Translations under genes and position numbers: made by a program
NCBI GenBank assembly: GCA_009763385.1
Contig: CM019827.1
Coordinates: 93,160,177-93,224,176 of the forward strand
Source of the DNA: Coix lacryma-jobi var. lacryma-jobi
Lineage: Eukaryota; Streptophyta; Magnoliopsida; Poales; Poaceae
DNA: 64,000 bases
Direction of reading: 5' to 3'
The notes under the pieces: generated by a model
Told to the model about the DNA's origin: nothing
Databases searched by the model: none
Seen by the model: the letters and a program-made list of their open reading frames with translations, nothing else
Shown here: positions 23,715-36,900 of the stretch, in pieces
Numbering within the stretch: position 1 is the first letter of the stretch
Layout of the letters: every line of letters begins with the position of its first letter

Positions 23715-24975
23715 TGTCGGTGTTTCGAACCCGGGGGTATGACACCAACGAGTAATGTGATCGCGTGCTCTCTTCCTGGATGGGGATGCAAGATGACACA
23801 AGGATTTATCCTGGTTCGGGCAAAGAAGGCCCTACGTCCAGCGGGGGAGGAGGTTCTCGTATTACTTGCACCTAAGTGCTTGTACAGGGGCGAATACAAG
23901 CTCAATGAGCGTGGACCGGAGTCCAGACTCGAGTGTGTACGTGGGTGGACTTGTGTGTTGTCTCTCGGAGTTGTGTAACCGTGGACTCGCGTCTTTTTTC
24001 CTCTCCTCGCGAAGGGCTCTGGCGTCCCCTTTTATAGAGCAAGGGGAGGCTAGGGTTACACAAGGGTACTACAGGTGTCGGGGCGTACGATGCCCAATAC
24101 GGAGAGGGGTAGGAACCCTGTCTTGTCGGGGCCACTGGAGCCGACGTGAGCGTTGCTGTTGAGGCGTCCTTGGGGCGTGGCCTCCATCCCGGGCGCGGAC
24201 GTGATGACGTGACGATGTAGAAGCCGTACAACACCCATTTCGGTACGTACATGACATGGCGGGGTCCCTCTGGATCTTGGGGTACCTGTCTTCCAATAGC
24301 ATGAAAGCGGTTAGGGCTCGAGGGGCGCAGAGCCGGCCTCAAGGTGGCGCCTACGGGGGGCTCGAGCCCCCGCAAGTATGGGCAAGTCCCGGGACGCCCG
24401 GGCGTATAGCGGGAACCCAGGCTCCGGGATGGGGCTCGAGTGTGCGTCAGTGCAGGGCATGGCCTAACAGTGTTGTACTGACGCCTTTTTGCCCATGCTT
24501 GTGGTGAAAACGAGACTTGACTCTGCCCTGGTTACTGTGGTACACGTCGGGCTATAGAGGACATGACTGGAGTAGGTGGATGTATTAAATGCACGGTATG
24601 GGGCTGGCATCCGATGCCTGCGTCGCTCAAGGGAAGCATAAGCGCCTCGAGGGATAGGCTGCTGTGCCAGAGAGGCAATAGGTCCCCTGCGTGGGGTCTC
24701 GAGGTATGGTATTCGGCTTGTGGGGGGCTCGAGCCCTAAATTCCAGGACTCAAGGTTTTAGTGGGGCGCTCGCCCGTGGCCTGGCTTTGGAGGGCTTGGG
24801 CGAGATGGAGAACAGGCGTCAGCCCGAGGCCTGGCTTGGTGGGCCAGCGTTGTGGGACCCGAGGGGTTGGTCTCTTTAGGGGGTTAGACTAGTCAGGTTT
24901 GTTATTTACAGGCGTTCTATGTTTAACCCTTTAGTTTGCGATGATCGGGAGTACCCCTTTGGCGTTCCCCCGACA
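23715..24975 (-). repeat. E2 3' LTR
   Basis: TG...CA ends are fixed by the TSD on the left and by identity with the right LTR. The minus strand has a TATA box, GCTCTATAAAAGGGG, at about 24026-24040. CTCGAG palindromes are frequent. Confidence 0.95.
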
Positions 24976-24997
24976 CCTTTAGTCCCCGAGCCCTTGT
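24976..24997 (-). other. E2 polypurine tract
   Basis: The minus strand reads AAGGGCTCGGGGACTAAAGG just before the LTR start TGTCGGGG, the expected site for plus-strand priming. Confidence 0.6.
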
Positions 24998-25997
24998 TTG
25001 AGTGCTTGCACTCGAGCAGGGGCTCTCGACTTCGGATTTCGAGGGTTTTGGCTAACTGGATCTCGAGGGTCCGGCTGTGTTGATTCCGCGGGTGTCGTGC
25101 GAGCGACACCCGCGGGTGTAGCCCCCGAGGCCATGGGGGAGTGGTTAAGGCTCCCTCGTGGGCTGTTTTCCGAGTGTTAGTTACATTTTTTTAGGTTCGG
25201 GAGTGCCGAGCTCCCGAGTTTTTTAGACCCTCTTTCGTCGAGGGGTGCCAGGCTGAACCGGCCGGCCGACTCTTTGAGCTGTCCGGCACGCCGGTTGCCC
25301 TGGCTTGTCATCCCGCGAGTCCTTTCGATCGGATGCGAGGGGGGATGCCTCGTACTACCACGAGCGGGCGAGTATCGAGGTTGCCAGTGAGCTGGTAACG
25401 GGGAATCCAAGTGAGACCTCGTGCCCCATTCGATAGGGGTCGACTGTAGCCCGAAGGCGATCTCATAAAGCATGGGTGCTCAGTCTGCAAGAGTGCCGGG
25501 TCCATTCGATAGGACCCGGTGGCTCGATGCCTCCCTCCGAGGGGATCTCACTGCATGTCGAGCTCCCCGCCTTGGATACACGTGAGGGGCCTCGAGGGCT
25601 TGGCCCTCGAGTAATGCCGCGAGTGGCGCCTCTTGGTGCCCCTGACTCGGGTGCTCGAAGTCGGCTGTCGAACCCCCTTCGAGGGCCAGCCTTCGCTGCT
25701 TCGAGGCTTAGGGCCGGGGCCCGTTTTTACCTTCCTGAAGAAGCCTTCGTCGCTTGGAATCCTTCTGCCCGTTGGGCGCGCCTTTTTAGGCGGAAACCGT
25801 CAGGGAGTGGAGATCGTGGCGCCAGGGCGGCGGACGTGAAGTTGGAGCGGCAGCCGCGGAAGGCCCCGGTAGTTGAGCGGATGGGATGTCGCCGCGTGTA
25901 CCCTGCATCCGGCTTGAGACGTGGTTAGGTGGGCGCATTAAATGCATGCGGTTACCTTTTTACGTCATGGGAGACCCCGCCCATTGGGGTTTTCCCT
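24998..25997. other. E2 internal GC-rich spacer
   Basis: About 1 kb of GC-rich sequence with many TCGAG motifs lies between the 3' LTR and the promoter of the antisense gene. Several long frames are open through composition, but none resembles a known protein. Confidence 0.5.
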
Positions 25998-26006
25998 TAT
26001 AAATAT
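25998..26006 (+). promoter_or_regulatory. TATA box of the E2 antisense gene
   Basis: TTATAAATA lies about 140 bp upstream of the ATG at 26146, with CCATTGGGG (CAAT-like) about 15 bp further upstream. It points opposite to the LTR promoter. Confidence 0.65.
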
Positions 26007-26145
26007 CGAAAGAGGGGAAAAAGAAACGTTTACTTTGCATTCGCCTTCACCACCGCCGTAGCCTCCACACATCCTCTCCCTCGAGCTAGCAACTGGGAAC
26101 CTTCCCTGTCGTCCGTCCGCTGCTCAGATCCACGCCGTCGCTGCC

Positions 26146-29100
26146 ATGGCCGCCCAATTGTTGCCGCCTGAAGATTGGAGTCCGATGAAGGTGACGCAGC
26201 AGGAGCTGGAAACGTTGGTGGAGCGGGGGCTTCTCCGTCCCAACCCGCAGGGGGGCCCTGCGTGGTGGATTCTCCCGTCGGCGGACCACCGGGAGCCGCA
26301 CCCGCCGGAGGGGTACGTGGTGAGCTTCACGCGTTACCACCGTATGGGCCTCGGCGTCCCGCCGAGCCGCTTCATGCGGGGGCTGGCCCACCACTTCGAG
26401 GTGGAGCTGCAGCACTTCTCCCCCAACTCCATCTCGCACGCCGCCATCTACGCCGCCGTGTGCGAGGGGTACTTGAAGATTGAGCCACACTGGGAGATGT
26501 TCGTCCACCTCTTCCGGGGCGAGCTCTTCAACAAGGCTGCAAAGCCGAGCGGGAGGAGGCTCGCGCGCGTGGGCTCCCTCACCATCACCGCAAGGACCGG
26601 GCCTTCGTCGGCCAACGTTCCCCGCGACTACCTCTGCTACAAGCTGTCCACCAACCAGGCGGGGTGGGACGACCACTGGTTCTACCTGCGGAATGTGGAC
26701 GAGCTTCTTCCGTAGTACACCGGCAGGGTCATCACCCATCGCCCGGAGAAGTGGAACTGGGGCGTCGCGGCGGACAGGCAGCGCCACCTGTTGTCGCTGA
26801 TGAACACGATGCGGACGCTGGTGGAGGACAAGAAGCTGACTGTCCAGGCGGTTATCTGGGCGTTCCATCAGCGGAGGGCCCTCCCTCTGGCAGACCGCCC
26901 CCTTCTCATGTTTGAGATGGGGCCAAACGCCTCGCTCGAGGCGCTGAACCAATCGAGGATGGCCGAGGAGAGGCTGCCTCGGAACGAGGCTACCTCCCGG
27001 GTGACGCTCACCGTTCAGGGGACGTTCCGCCCAGAGGAGGCCGACCTGATCATCATGGCACCCGACGAGGGGTGCCTCGACCTGGTGAGCCACCCTCGAG
27101 TTAGGCTATCTCGAGCCCCCTCCTCCTCTCCCTTTCTTCGAACCTCGTTTGCTCTTCTCGTAGTTTTTCTCATCGAGCTTCTTCTTCCTCGCAGGGAGTG
27201 TTTACTTGTCGCACGTCGAGGCCCCCGGTGAGGGAGGACGCCGCCGGAACACAAGTGAGGCGCCTCTCTGCTCAAAAAGACAAAGAGAGAAAGGATGCCA
27301 GGAAGAAGAAAGAGAAAAACAAAAACTTGCGCCGGTCGGCTCGGGAGCAGAGGCTGGCGAAGGCTCGTCGCAACCGGCGACCTGGAGATGAGTCCCCCGA
27401 GCTCAGCTCCTCGAGCTCGGAGGAAGAGGATGATGATGATGACGAGAGTGACAATGAGGGGATGGATGCGCGTTTGAGGCGTGCGGGGGTCGTCGACGTC
27501 CGGGCTGACCACTCCTCTATGCAGGAGGGTTTGCTGGAGGTCCCCCCGGCGAAGGGGTCGCGCGGGACGCAGCCGCGGAAAGCGGCGCCGATCCCTGCCT
27601 CGTCGGGGGCCCGAGGTCCGTCGAGCTCCGCGTCGGACGTGCCCCCGGTCGTAAGGAAGCCCCGGACCCAGAGCGCCTCCGCCACAACACCAACGGAGGC
27701 CGCCCCCGCGTCAGCCCAGACGGGGGGTCTCGAGAAGGGCCGGGCTTCGAGAAGCGGCCGACAGGTCAAGAAGGATTTCGGGCCCGACCGCCGCGAGCCG
27801 TCAAGGGCGCCGTCGAGCCCGCGGAGGAGCGGGCGCCAGGAGGAGGCGTCGAGCCCGCGCCATCACGAGCGTCGGGGAGGGAGCCCCCGGGCGTCTCATG
27901 ACCAGGGGCGCGAGCGTCCCCGGAGTCCATCGCCGCACCGCCGCCGGGACATGGAAGCGGACGCGGGAGGGCGCGACCGCCAGCGGGAGCGCCGGAGCAG
28001 GTCCCGGAGCCCGCACCGGGGCGGGCGCCACGACGACAGCACGAGGGAGGTACGGTCGCCCTCCCGCGACGTGGGGCGGAAGGAGGGCTCTCCCTTGAGG
28101 TCGAGCCACGGGAGGCGTCGGGAGCCCTCCCCCCATCCCAGCCCTGCGGAGACGGCCCAGGCGCAGGGCTCGAGCCGTGGGTGGGCTCGAAGCCCCCGAG
28201 TGGGTCCGGCGATTCCGGGAAGAAGCCCAGCCGCCGCTTTGGGTGAGTAGTTTTCTTTGGGTCTCGTCGGTAGTGAGGCTTTACCTCTTTACTTTTGATG
28301 ACGCATGCCATCTCTGGTTTCTCAGGGGGAAGCGCTCCTACCAGGAGGTGGACCTCGCTTCGTCCAAGCGGGCCAAGACCTCGAGCCTCGTCGAGGAACA
28401 AGCACCTCGAGGTATGGCACCTTCCTCCGCTAGAGAAGCCGCTTGGCTGGAGAAGGCTCGAGCTGCCATGGCTCGAGGAGGCCAGATGATCGTCGCGAAT
28501 TTTGGTGAGGCCGCCGCCATCGACCACAGGGGTCGAGGCATCCTTCCTGATTCTGATATCGTTGTCATCTCGTATTGCAGGGGCCGCAGCTCGCGGCGTC
28601 GAGCCCGCCACTACCACGCCCACTGAGGCGCTGCCTCCTCCCCCTCCTCCTCCTCCCGTGATGGCGCCAGTTGGGAGCGCCACCCTTCCCCCCACCACGA
28701 CGGCTGTTCCGGGGGAAGCGCCTGGGGCTAGCACGGCCCCGCCGGTGTCTGGGGCCGAGGAGACTGCGCCCCTCGAGGCCCCGACCGACTCGGGCCAGGC
28801 TGCGGAGGAGGGGCCGACGGTGGAGGACCTCCTGAACGAGCTGGAGCAGGGGCCGCTCCTCGCCGCGGGCTCGATGATGGTGGAGGCGCCCGAGGCGCCG
28901 GCTAGCACTGACAAGGCGCCGAAGGGCCCGACCAGGGAAGAGCCGGGGCCCGTGCCGTCGGGCGGCGGGCCGCAGTCGGGGCAGCTCGGGGCGGAGGAGG
29001 ATCTGCCCGACATCGAGCTTGACCAACCAGTATGGCCGTTTCCCGACGCGCCGAGCCCGTCCCTTGCTATGGTCTCTGTCGAGCAACCGGTCCAGCGGGG

Positions 29101-30401
29101 GGCCCCGCGCGAGGTGCGGTCCATCTTCCGGGAGGTGGCCGAGCTCATGGTGGAGGCGGAGCGGTCCTGCTCCGAGGAGGCGGGCCGGTCTGCGCAGGTG
29201 TCGGCCGCCCTCGCGAGGGCCGAGGCGGAGCTTCAAGATCTCCGCGCTGAGCTGAGTCGGAACGTCCAAATGGCGAGCCGGCTTAACGAGGCAGAGGCGG
29301 AAGTCTAGGTGGCTCGAGGCAAGGCCGCTCGAGTCAAGGAGGAGGCCGCCGCCGCCCTCGAGGCGTCGAGGAAGGAGGTCATCGACGCCCGCAGCGAGGC
29401 CACCTCTGCCCGGGCCGAAGTGGAGGCGGCGAAGCAGGAGGCCGCTGACGCCCGTGGCGAGGCCACCACCGCCCGAACCGCAGCGGAGGCGGTGAGAAAA
29501 GATGCCGAGGTTGCTCAATGCGATGCCGCCGCCGCTCGGTTCGCAGCGGAGGTGGCGAAGAAGGAGGCCGAAGACGCCGAGAGTGGTGTCGCCACCGCCC
29601 GAGCTGCCGAGGGGGCGGCGCGGCAGGAGGTGATCCGAAAGGATCTGGCCCTCGTGGAGGGGGGCAGGCTGATCGAGGAGCTTAGGTCCGAGAAGCTCCT
29701 CATGCTGGCCGAGAAGCGCAGGCTCGAGCAGCGCGCTGAGGGCCTTACCAGCGACCTCGCCGCACTGGGGCAACATTGCGATGGTGGGGCTTACACCTTG
29801 TCCTTGTTTGGGTCTCAAAATTTTTTGTTACGTCGCAGTCTCACTCTTCCTCGTTCGTTGCGCAGGGGTCGAGAAGACGGTCGAGGAGCTCCGCGGGACG
29901 AACCAGGTTCTCTTGGACCAACTCCAAGACGAGACGATGGTGGTGGAGCGGGCTCGCACTTCCCTCGACAGGCTCGGCTCCATGTGGGGTGCTCCTCCGG
30001 TGGCTGCGGCAGAAGGTGCGGTGGCCCGAGGCGACGCCTTGGTCGACGCCTTGTGCTACCTCGACGTAGCTGCGCGGGACCATGTTCGGCAAGCTCTCCA
30101 CCATGGCGTCAAGCAGATGCTCGCGGTCGTCCGCTCCGGCTTCCGCTTCCCGGTCCATGTTGTCGCCAATGGCTTCATCGAGATCGAGGGGAAGGACGAG
30201 GAGTGGAACAACCGCCGTGTCGACGCAATCTTGGAGAAGATGGAGAGGTCGGGGTCGTCGCTCGCGAAGATCTTTGAGGAGGACGTGCTGCCTCCTGACG
30301 CCAGCAGCGGTGTCGAGGGCCCTCCTCCCTCTAGCTCGGGTGTCGAGGCTGAGGCCGCCGTGGAAGACCTCGGGGAGGAGTACCGGACCGACGAGGATTA
30401 G
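26146..30401 (+). pseudogene. E2 antisense gene: five-exon 'putative gypsy-type transposon' protein (PF04195-like)
   Basis: Exons 26146-27084, 27195-28242, 28326-28504, 28581-29783 and 29866-30401 are joined by GT-AG introns of 76-110 bp. Exon 1 encodes the conserved domain (GLAHHFEVELQHFSPNSISH, then CEGYLKIEPHWEMFVHLFRG) of the plant family usually named 'putative gypsy type transposon'. Exon 2 is rich in Arg/Ser and acidic runs. Exons 4-5 form a long Ala/Glu-rich coiled coil and a C-terminal domain (LCYLDVAARDHVRQALHHGV). The start has a strong context (GCCATGG) and a TATA box upstream. In-frame TAG codons occur at 26713 and 29306, and the exon 2/3 junction is off by one frame. Function is unknown; its position between pol and the 3' LTR matches antisense ORFs of Tat-lineage elements. 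Confidence 0.8.
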
Positions 30402-30951
30402 GGCCTGCGTGCCAAATTTGGGCGTCGAGGCCCCTGTAAGAATTTTGTGACATGAATGAGGGTCCGTCGAGACCCGTATGTATATATGACTTGTTTGTTT
30501 AAAGAAGCTGTTTTCTTTTCAAATTTATTTGATCACTTCTCTTTGTTGCAAGCTCGAGTTTCTGCTAGCTTAATCTGTGTTCCTTCGATACGTCGCGAGC
30601 CCCTCGAGGGGAGGCGTAGGTAGGGTACCGTAGCCCGGGGGCGTGGGTGGCCATCTACGTCGACGCCTCCTGACCCTTGGAGGCTCGAGGTATTTTAGGA
30701 TTTAGATGTCGCTAGTTCACTCGAGGCACGAGTCGAGATGAGGGTCGAATTTTTGAAAAGAAAATGCGCTTTTTTCGGAGTCTGGGGAGTGGGTTCCCCC
30801 CTGTCAGCCCCCGAGGGAGGCTCGACCCTGAGCAAGGCAGGGTCGAGGCTACCTTAAGTTGCTAAGTAATATGAAAGATGGTGCACGAGTTTGCCCATTC
30901 ATATTTAAAGTGTTTGTACAAAGCAACAAAATGAACAAGGCCTAGAGGCCC
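30402..30951. other. Convergent intergenic region inside E2
   Basis: The plus-strand antisense gene and the minus-strand pol end face each other across 550 bp. T-rich sequence at 30490-30540 could serve as the 3' end of the antisense transcript. No coding signal is seen. Confidence 0.5.
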
Positions 30952-33900
30952 TTAAGGGTAGAAGCGACGTAGCTGAGATATGTTCCACGCGTTCGCCAGG
31001 ATTCTGCCTTGATCGTCGTAGAGCTTGTACGTTCCTGGCTTGAGCACTTCAGCTACGGTGTATGGGCCCTCCCATGGAGGGGTAAGCTTGTGGCACCCTC
31101 GATTATCCTGCAGCCGCCGAAGCATGAGGTCCCCCACTGCCAGGTCCCTCTTGCGCACGTGCTTGTCGTGGTAGCGTCGAAGTGTTTGCTGGTAGCGCGC
31201 GGAGTTGATGAGCGCCACATCTCGGGCCTCCTCGAGCTGGTCCTTGGCGTTGGTGAGCTTTTCGTCGTTGGTTTGCTCGTTGTAGGCTCGAAGTCGAGGG
31301 GGAGCCGTATTCGAGGTCCGTAGGCAAGACAGCCTCGGCGCCGTAGGTTAGGAAAAACGGAGTGAACCCGGTGGCTCGACTCGGCGTAGTCCTGAGGCCC
31401 CACAGCACCGAGGGGAGCTCTGCGGCCCACCCCTTTCTGAAATTTTTGAGAGTCTTGAACAGCCTCGGCTTCAGCCCATGGAGTATCATGTCGTTGGCGC
31501 GCTCGACCTGCCCGTTGCATTGAGGGTATGCGACCGAGGCCCAGGTCACGCGAATGTTGCTATCATCGCAAAAGTTGGTGAACTTTTTGCCCGTGAATTG
31601 GGTGCCATTGTCGGTGATGATGACGTTAGGCACCCCAAACCGGTACATGATGTTGGCGATGAACTCGACAACCTTCTCGGAGGTGGGGTCGCCTATCGGC
31701 TTAGCCTCGATCCACTTGGTGAACTTGTCGATGGCCACGAGCACGTGTGAGTGCCCTCCACTTGTCTTTTTGAGGGGACCCACGAGGTCGAGCCCCCAAA
31801 CGGCGAATGTCCATGTAATTGGGATCATCTGCAGGGCATGTGCGGGTTGGTGCGTCTGCTTGGCGTAGAATTGACACCCATAGCATGCTCGGACCAAGCG
31901 CTTGGCGTCTCCAATGGCGGTCGGCCAATAGAAGCCTTGACGGAAGGTGTTCCCAACCAGGGTCCTTGGTGCTGTGTGGTGGCCGCAAGCCCCCGAGTGC
32001 ATGTCGTCAAGGAGCTTGCGTCCTTCCTCGAGGGGGATGCAGCGCTGAAGGATCCCGGTCGGGCTTCGTCGGTACAGCTCCCGTTCGTCGCCGTAGATGA
32101 CGTAGGTCTTGGCCCTTCAAGCGATGCGTCGGGCCTCCGTCTTGTCTTCTGGTAGCACGCCTTGCGTCAGGTAGTCGAGGAAGAGCGTCCGCCAGTCGAG
32201 GGGTCGTGATGAAGAAGTGGCGGGTGCGTCGATATGCATCGCCTCAGTGGATGTCGAGGGGTCATTCCCGAGGGGTGGCGTTGAAGGTCGAGCCCCCGTG
32301 TCTAGCTCCAGGAGTGGCATCGAGGGGCCAGCCCCCGGGCCGATTTTGACGGATGGCTCGAAAACGTCCCTCGAGAAGACGTCTGGTGGAACTGTGCCGC
32401 GCGTGGACGCCAATTTTGCCAGCTCGTCTGCGGCCTCGTTGTGCTTTCAAGCTATGTGGTTGAGCTCGAGGCCGTAAAACTTATCTTCTAGCTTGCGCAC
32501 CTCCCCGCAGTATGCCTCCATCTTGGGATCGATGCAGCTTGAAGCCTTCATAACCTGGTTGATGACGAGCTGCGAGTCTCCTCGGGCGTCGAGGCATCGG
32601 ACCCCGAGCTCGAGGGCGATGCGCAGCCCATTGACGAGGGCCTCGTACTCGGCGACGTTGTTGGAGGCGGGGAAGTGCAAGCGTAGCAGGTAGTGCATGT
32701 GGACTCCGAGGGGTGAGATGAAGAGCAGGCCTGCGTCTGCCCCCGTCTTCATGAGGGATCCATCGAAGTACATGGTCCAGAGCTCGGCTTGAATTTGCGC
32801 TGGCGGGAGCTGAGTGTCGGTCCATTCAGCAACGAAGTCCGCCAACGCTTGCGACTTGATGGCTTTTCGCGGGGCGTAGGTGATGGCCTCCCCCATTAGC
32901 TCAGCGGACCACTTGGCGATTCGCCCCGTGGCCTCCCGATTGTTGTTGATCTCACCGAGGGGGAAGGACGACACCACCGTTACGGGATGAGCGAGGAAGT
33001 AGTGTTGGAGCTTGCGCCTTGTGACGATGATGCCGTAGAGCAGCTTCTGGATGTGCGGATACCGGACCTTGGCCTCGGAGAGTACCTCACTGGTGAAGTA
33101 CACCGGTCGTTGGACCAGTAATGCATGACCCTCCTCATGCCTCTCGACGGCTATGACCGCGCTGACCACCTGAGTGGTTGCGGCCACATAGAGGAGGAGA
33201 GGCTCGGGGGAATCGCCACCTTCGGCTGGTTGCGGAGGCACGAGGATTGGTGCGGAAGTCAGCAACCCCTTCAACTTGGTTAAGGCCTCCTCGGCTTCGG
33301 CAGTCCACGCAAAGTGTTCCGTCTTCTTTAGCAGGCGGTAGAGGGGTAGCGCTTTTCCCCTAGCCTCGAGATGAATCTGCTGAGAGCGGCTAGGCAGCCT
33401 GTCACTTTCTGCACACCCTTGAGGTCTCGAATTGGGCCCATCCTCGTGACGGCTGAGATTTTTTCAGGGTTTGCCTCGATCCCCCGTTGTGAGACAATGT
33501 AGCCAAGTAGCATGCCTCGAGGCACACCAAAGACACACTTCTCGGGGTTGAGCTTCACATTCTTGGCCCGGAGGCACTCGAACGTGGTCTCGAGATCGCT
33601 GATGAGGTCCCCGACTTTCTTGGTTTTGACCACGATGTCATCGACGTAGGCCTCGACGGTTTTGCCTATGTGTTCGCCAAAGATATGTTGCATGCAACGT
33701 TGGTACGTTGCCCCGGCGTTTTGAAGGCTGAAGGGCATTGTAACGTAGCAATACATACCAAAAGGCGTAACAAAAGAGGTAGCGAGCTCGTCGGATTCTT
33801 TCATCCTAATCTGGTGGTAGCCGGAATACGCATCGAGAAATGAAAGTACTTCACACCCCGCAGTGGAATCGACAATCTGATCAATTCTAGGTAAAGGAAA

Positions 33901-36900
33901 TGGAACTTTTGGACATGCTTTATTCAGACCAGTGTAGTCTACACACATCCGCATTTTTCCATTCTTTTTCCTAACTAGTACATGGTTAGCTAGCCACTCT
34001 GGGTGAAATACCTCCTTGATGAACCCGACCGCCAAAAGCTTGTGCACCTCCTCGTCGATGATCCTGCGCTTCCCCTCGTCGAAGCGGTGCAGGCGTTGCT
34101 TCACCGGTCTGGACCCGGCCTGGATCTCCAAGGCATGCTCGGCGACTTCCCTCGGTATGCCCGACATGTCCGAGGGGCCCCACGCAAACATGTCGATGTT
34201 CGCGCGGAGAAAGTCGACGAGCATTGCTTCCTATTTAGGCTCGAGGCTGGCGCTGACGGCCAGCGTCTTGCTATCGGTCGAGGTCGGGTCAACGGGTATC
34301 AGCTTGGTGTGCTCCGCCGGCTCGAAGGTGCCAGCGTGGCGTTTCGCTTCAGGGGCCTCCTCGGTGGCCAGGGCGGCTAGGGCCTCGAGCGAGTCGAGCT
34401 GGACGTTTGCCTCCCCACGCTCGACGCACTCCATGTCGCAGTGGTACGCGTGCTCGTAGGATGTGTCGATGGTGATGACCCCTTTTGGCCCCGGCATTTG
34501 GAGCTTCAAGTACGTGTAGTTGGGAACCGCCATGAACTTGGCGTAGCCTGGCCGACCGATGTTGGCATGGTAGGTTCCTTGGAATTCGACCACCTCGAAG
34601 GTGAGCGTCTCCTGGCGGAAGTTAGCCGGCGTGCCAAAGCAAACCGGCAGGTCGATGCGCCCGAGGGGGTGGGCCTTCTTCCCTGGTACGACTCCGTGGA
34701 ACCCCCCGACGCTGGGTCGGAGCTGTCCCTCTGAAATCCCCAGGAGGTCGAGGGTCTCGAGGTATATGATGTTGAGGCTCGAGCCCCCATCCATCAACAC
34801 CTTAGAGAACCGTATGTCGACGATGACGGGGTCGACGACGAGGGGGTACGCCCCCGGGTTTATGACACGGTCCGGATGGTCGTCACGGTCGAACGTGATC
34901 AGCGCATCAGACCAGTCAAGGTACCGGGGGGCGTCGTGGCCGAGTGCAAAGATCTCCCGGCGCTCCTTCTTTCTTTCTCGTGCTGAGAGCTCGACGGTCG
35001 GCCCCCCGTAGATCATGTAGCAGTCGCGCACCGGGGCGAAGTTGCCGTCCGCGTCCCCTCCGCCGCGCCGATTGTTATCCTTGCCCTTGAGCGCGTCTTC
35101 TTTCTTATCGCCAAGCTTGGAGTAGTAGCCTTTCAACAGTCGGCAGTCCTTTAACTTGTGATTTACGGGGCCCCTGTGATAAGTGCAGGGGTCCTCGAGC
35201 ATCTGGTCGAAAACAGCCCCGTCAGGGGGGCCTCGGGGCTTCTTAGGCTCGAGGGCGCCTACGAGCACCTCTTCTTCGTCGTCGTCATTGGCGTCGCGCT
35301 TCGCCTTCTGACCTTTGCGTTTGTTCTTCTTCTTTTTGTTGCTGTTATTGTTGTCGTTCTTGGCGTCGTTGCCGTTGTTCGAGCCCTCCGGCGCGGTCAC
35401 CGCCTTACCTTTGTCCGTGGAACGGCCAAAGAAGGCCCCCACTGCCTCGTCGCCTGAGGCAAAGCTGGTGACGCGATCCATCAGGTCCTCGACTGTCCTG
35501 GGACGGTAGCGTCCTAGCTCGTGAACTAGCTCTTGGCATGTCGTGCCCGCGAGGAACGCTGAGATGACGTCCTCATCAGGCACGTGGGGGAGCTCGAGGC
35601 GCTGCTTCGAGAACCGCCGAGCAAAGTCACGGAGGGGCTCGTCCGCCGCCTGCCTGCAACGCCGTAGGTCCCAGGGGTTGCCTGGGCGCACGCAAGTCCC
35701 CTTGAAATTCCCGTCGAAGACCCTGACTAGGTCGTCCCAGTCGTCGATCCGATCCGGCGGGAGCCCCTCGAGCCACCGGTGGGCGGTGTCCGAGAGGTAA
35801 AGTGGGAGTTGGCGTATGATCACACGGTCGTCGTTCTTCGCTCCGCCCAGTTGGCAGCCTAGGCGGAAGTCCGAGAGCCAGAGCTTGGGCTCGACCTCCC
35901 CGTCGTACTTCACAATGTTGGTCGGCGGTCGGAAGCGGTCGCGGAGGGTTGAGCTGCGGATGGCCCGACTGAAGACTCTGGGGCCCGGGGGCTCGAGGAC
36001 TTGCCGGTCCTCGTCGCTGTCGTAGCGCCCCCCTCGATGGGCGCTATAGCCATGCTCCTGGGCCCCCTTGTCCTTGCGCCGGTGGTTGATGTCGTTGCGG
36101 GCGTCGTTGGGGTCTCGAGGTGGCCGGTTGTCGACAATCCGTTCGCGGACTGGCCTAGCTGGAGAGGCGTCCGGCTGGTGGACGGATGCCTCGCGCTCGT
36201 TGCGGGGCGTGTCCGCCGGCTTCCCCGAGGCTGCTCCGCGCCGGCGTGACGCGGAGCTCTCGGCCTGCTGCACAGCGGCTGTCTCGAGGAGGTTCTTCAT
36301 TTCCCCGAGCATGCGCCTGGCGTCGGGGTTGGAGACGGCGGGTAGGTCACGGAGCATCATCGCCGCCGCCACCACATTCTGCCCGGCTCGCGGGAAGCAT
36401 ACCTCGGGGCGTGCTGGTGCCCCGTCCTCGAGGATCCGCCGGTGGACCTCTCGAGCCCGACCTCGAGCTCCGGCTCCTCGGGGCTGGGGTGGTTCCTGCA
36501 TCAGAGTTTGCCGGAGCTGCAGCAGGTGTCGCCGTTCTTCCTCGGCTTTGGTGATTGCCTCCTGCACCTACGCGAGTTGCGCTGCCCGACCGTCGTCGTG
36601 CTGAGGCGGTGCAGCCGGTGCTGGAGGTTCGTTCCTCCCCTGAACACGTGATTCGCCTGCCGCGGCCACATCGCTGGGGCCCTCTAGATCGAACGCCGGC
36701 CTGCCGTCGTCGCCCTCGTCCTCGGTATCGCATACGACCCCCTCGAGTTGGAAGCACTCCCTGGTGGGATCCCAGAGGTCGGGGTCGTGGTAGTCGTATT
36801 CGTCGGAGTCGGAGCTGTTGACGGCGTGCCGCCTTGGCAGATGTTGGGACCGCAGCTCGCGGTACCATTCTCCGACGGTGGATCGCCGAGGAGGCTCGAT

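Noticed and set aside
23715..24975. Two independent insertions at 23.7 and 37.6 kb
   Set aside because: Equal LTR length, shared TSD CCTTT at the outer borders, and gag-pol between them show one element.
26086..27093. 335-codon minus-strand open frame
   Set aside because: It is the mirror of exon 1 of the E2 antisense gene, which has a known domain on the other strand.
27766..29818. Two long minus-strand open frames (460 and 417 codons)
   Set aside because: They lie opposite the spliced plus-strand gene of E2 in very GC-rich DNA with few stop codons by chance. They show no known domain.
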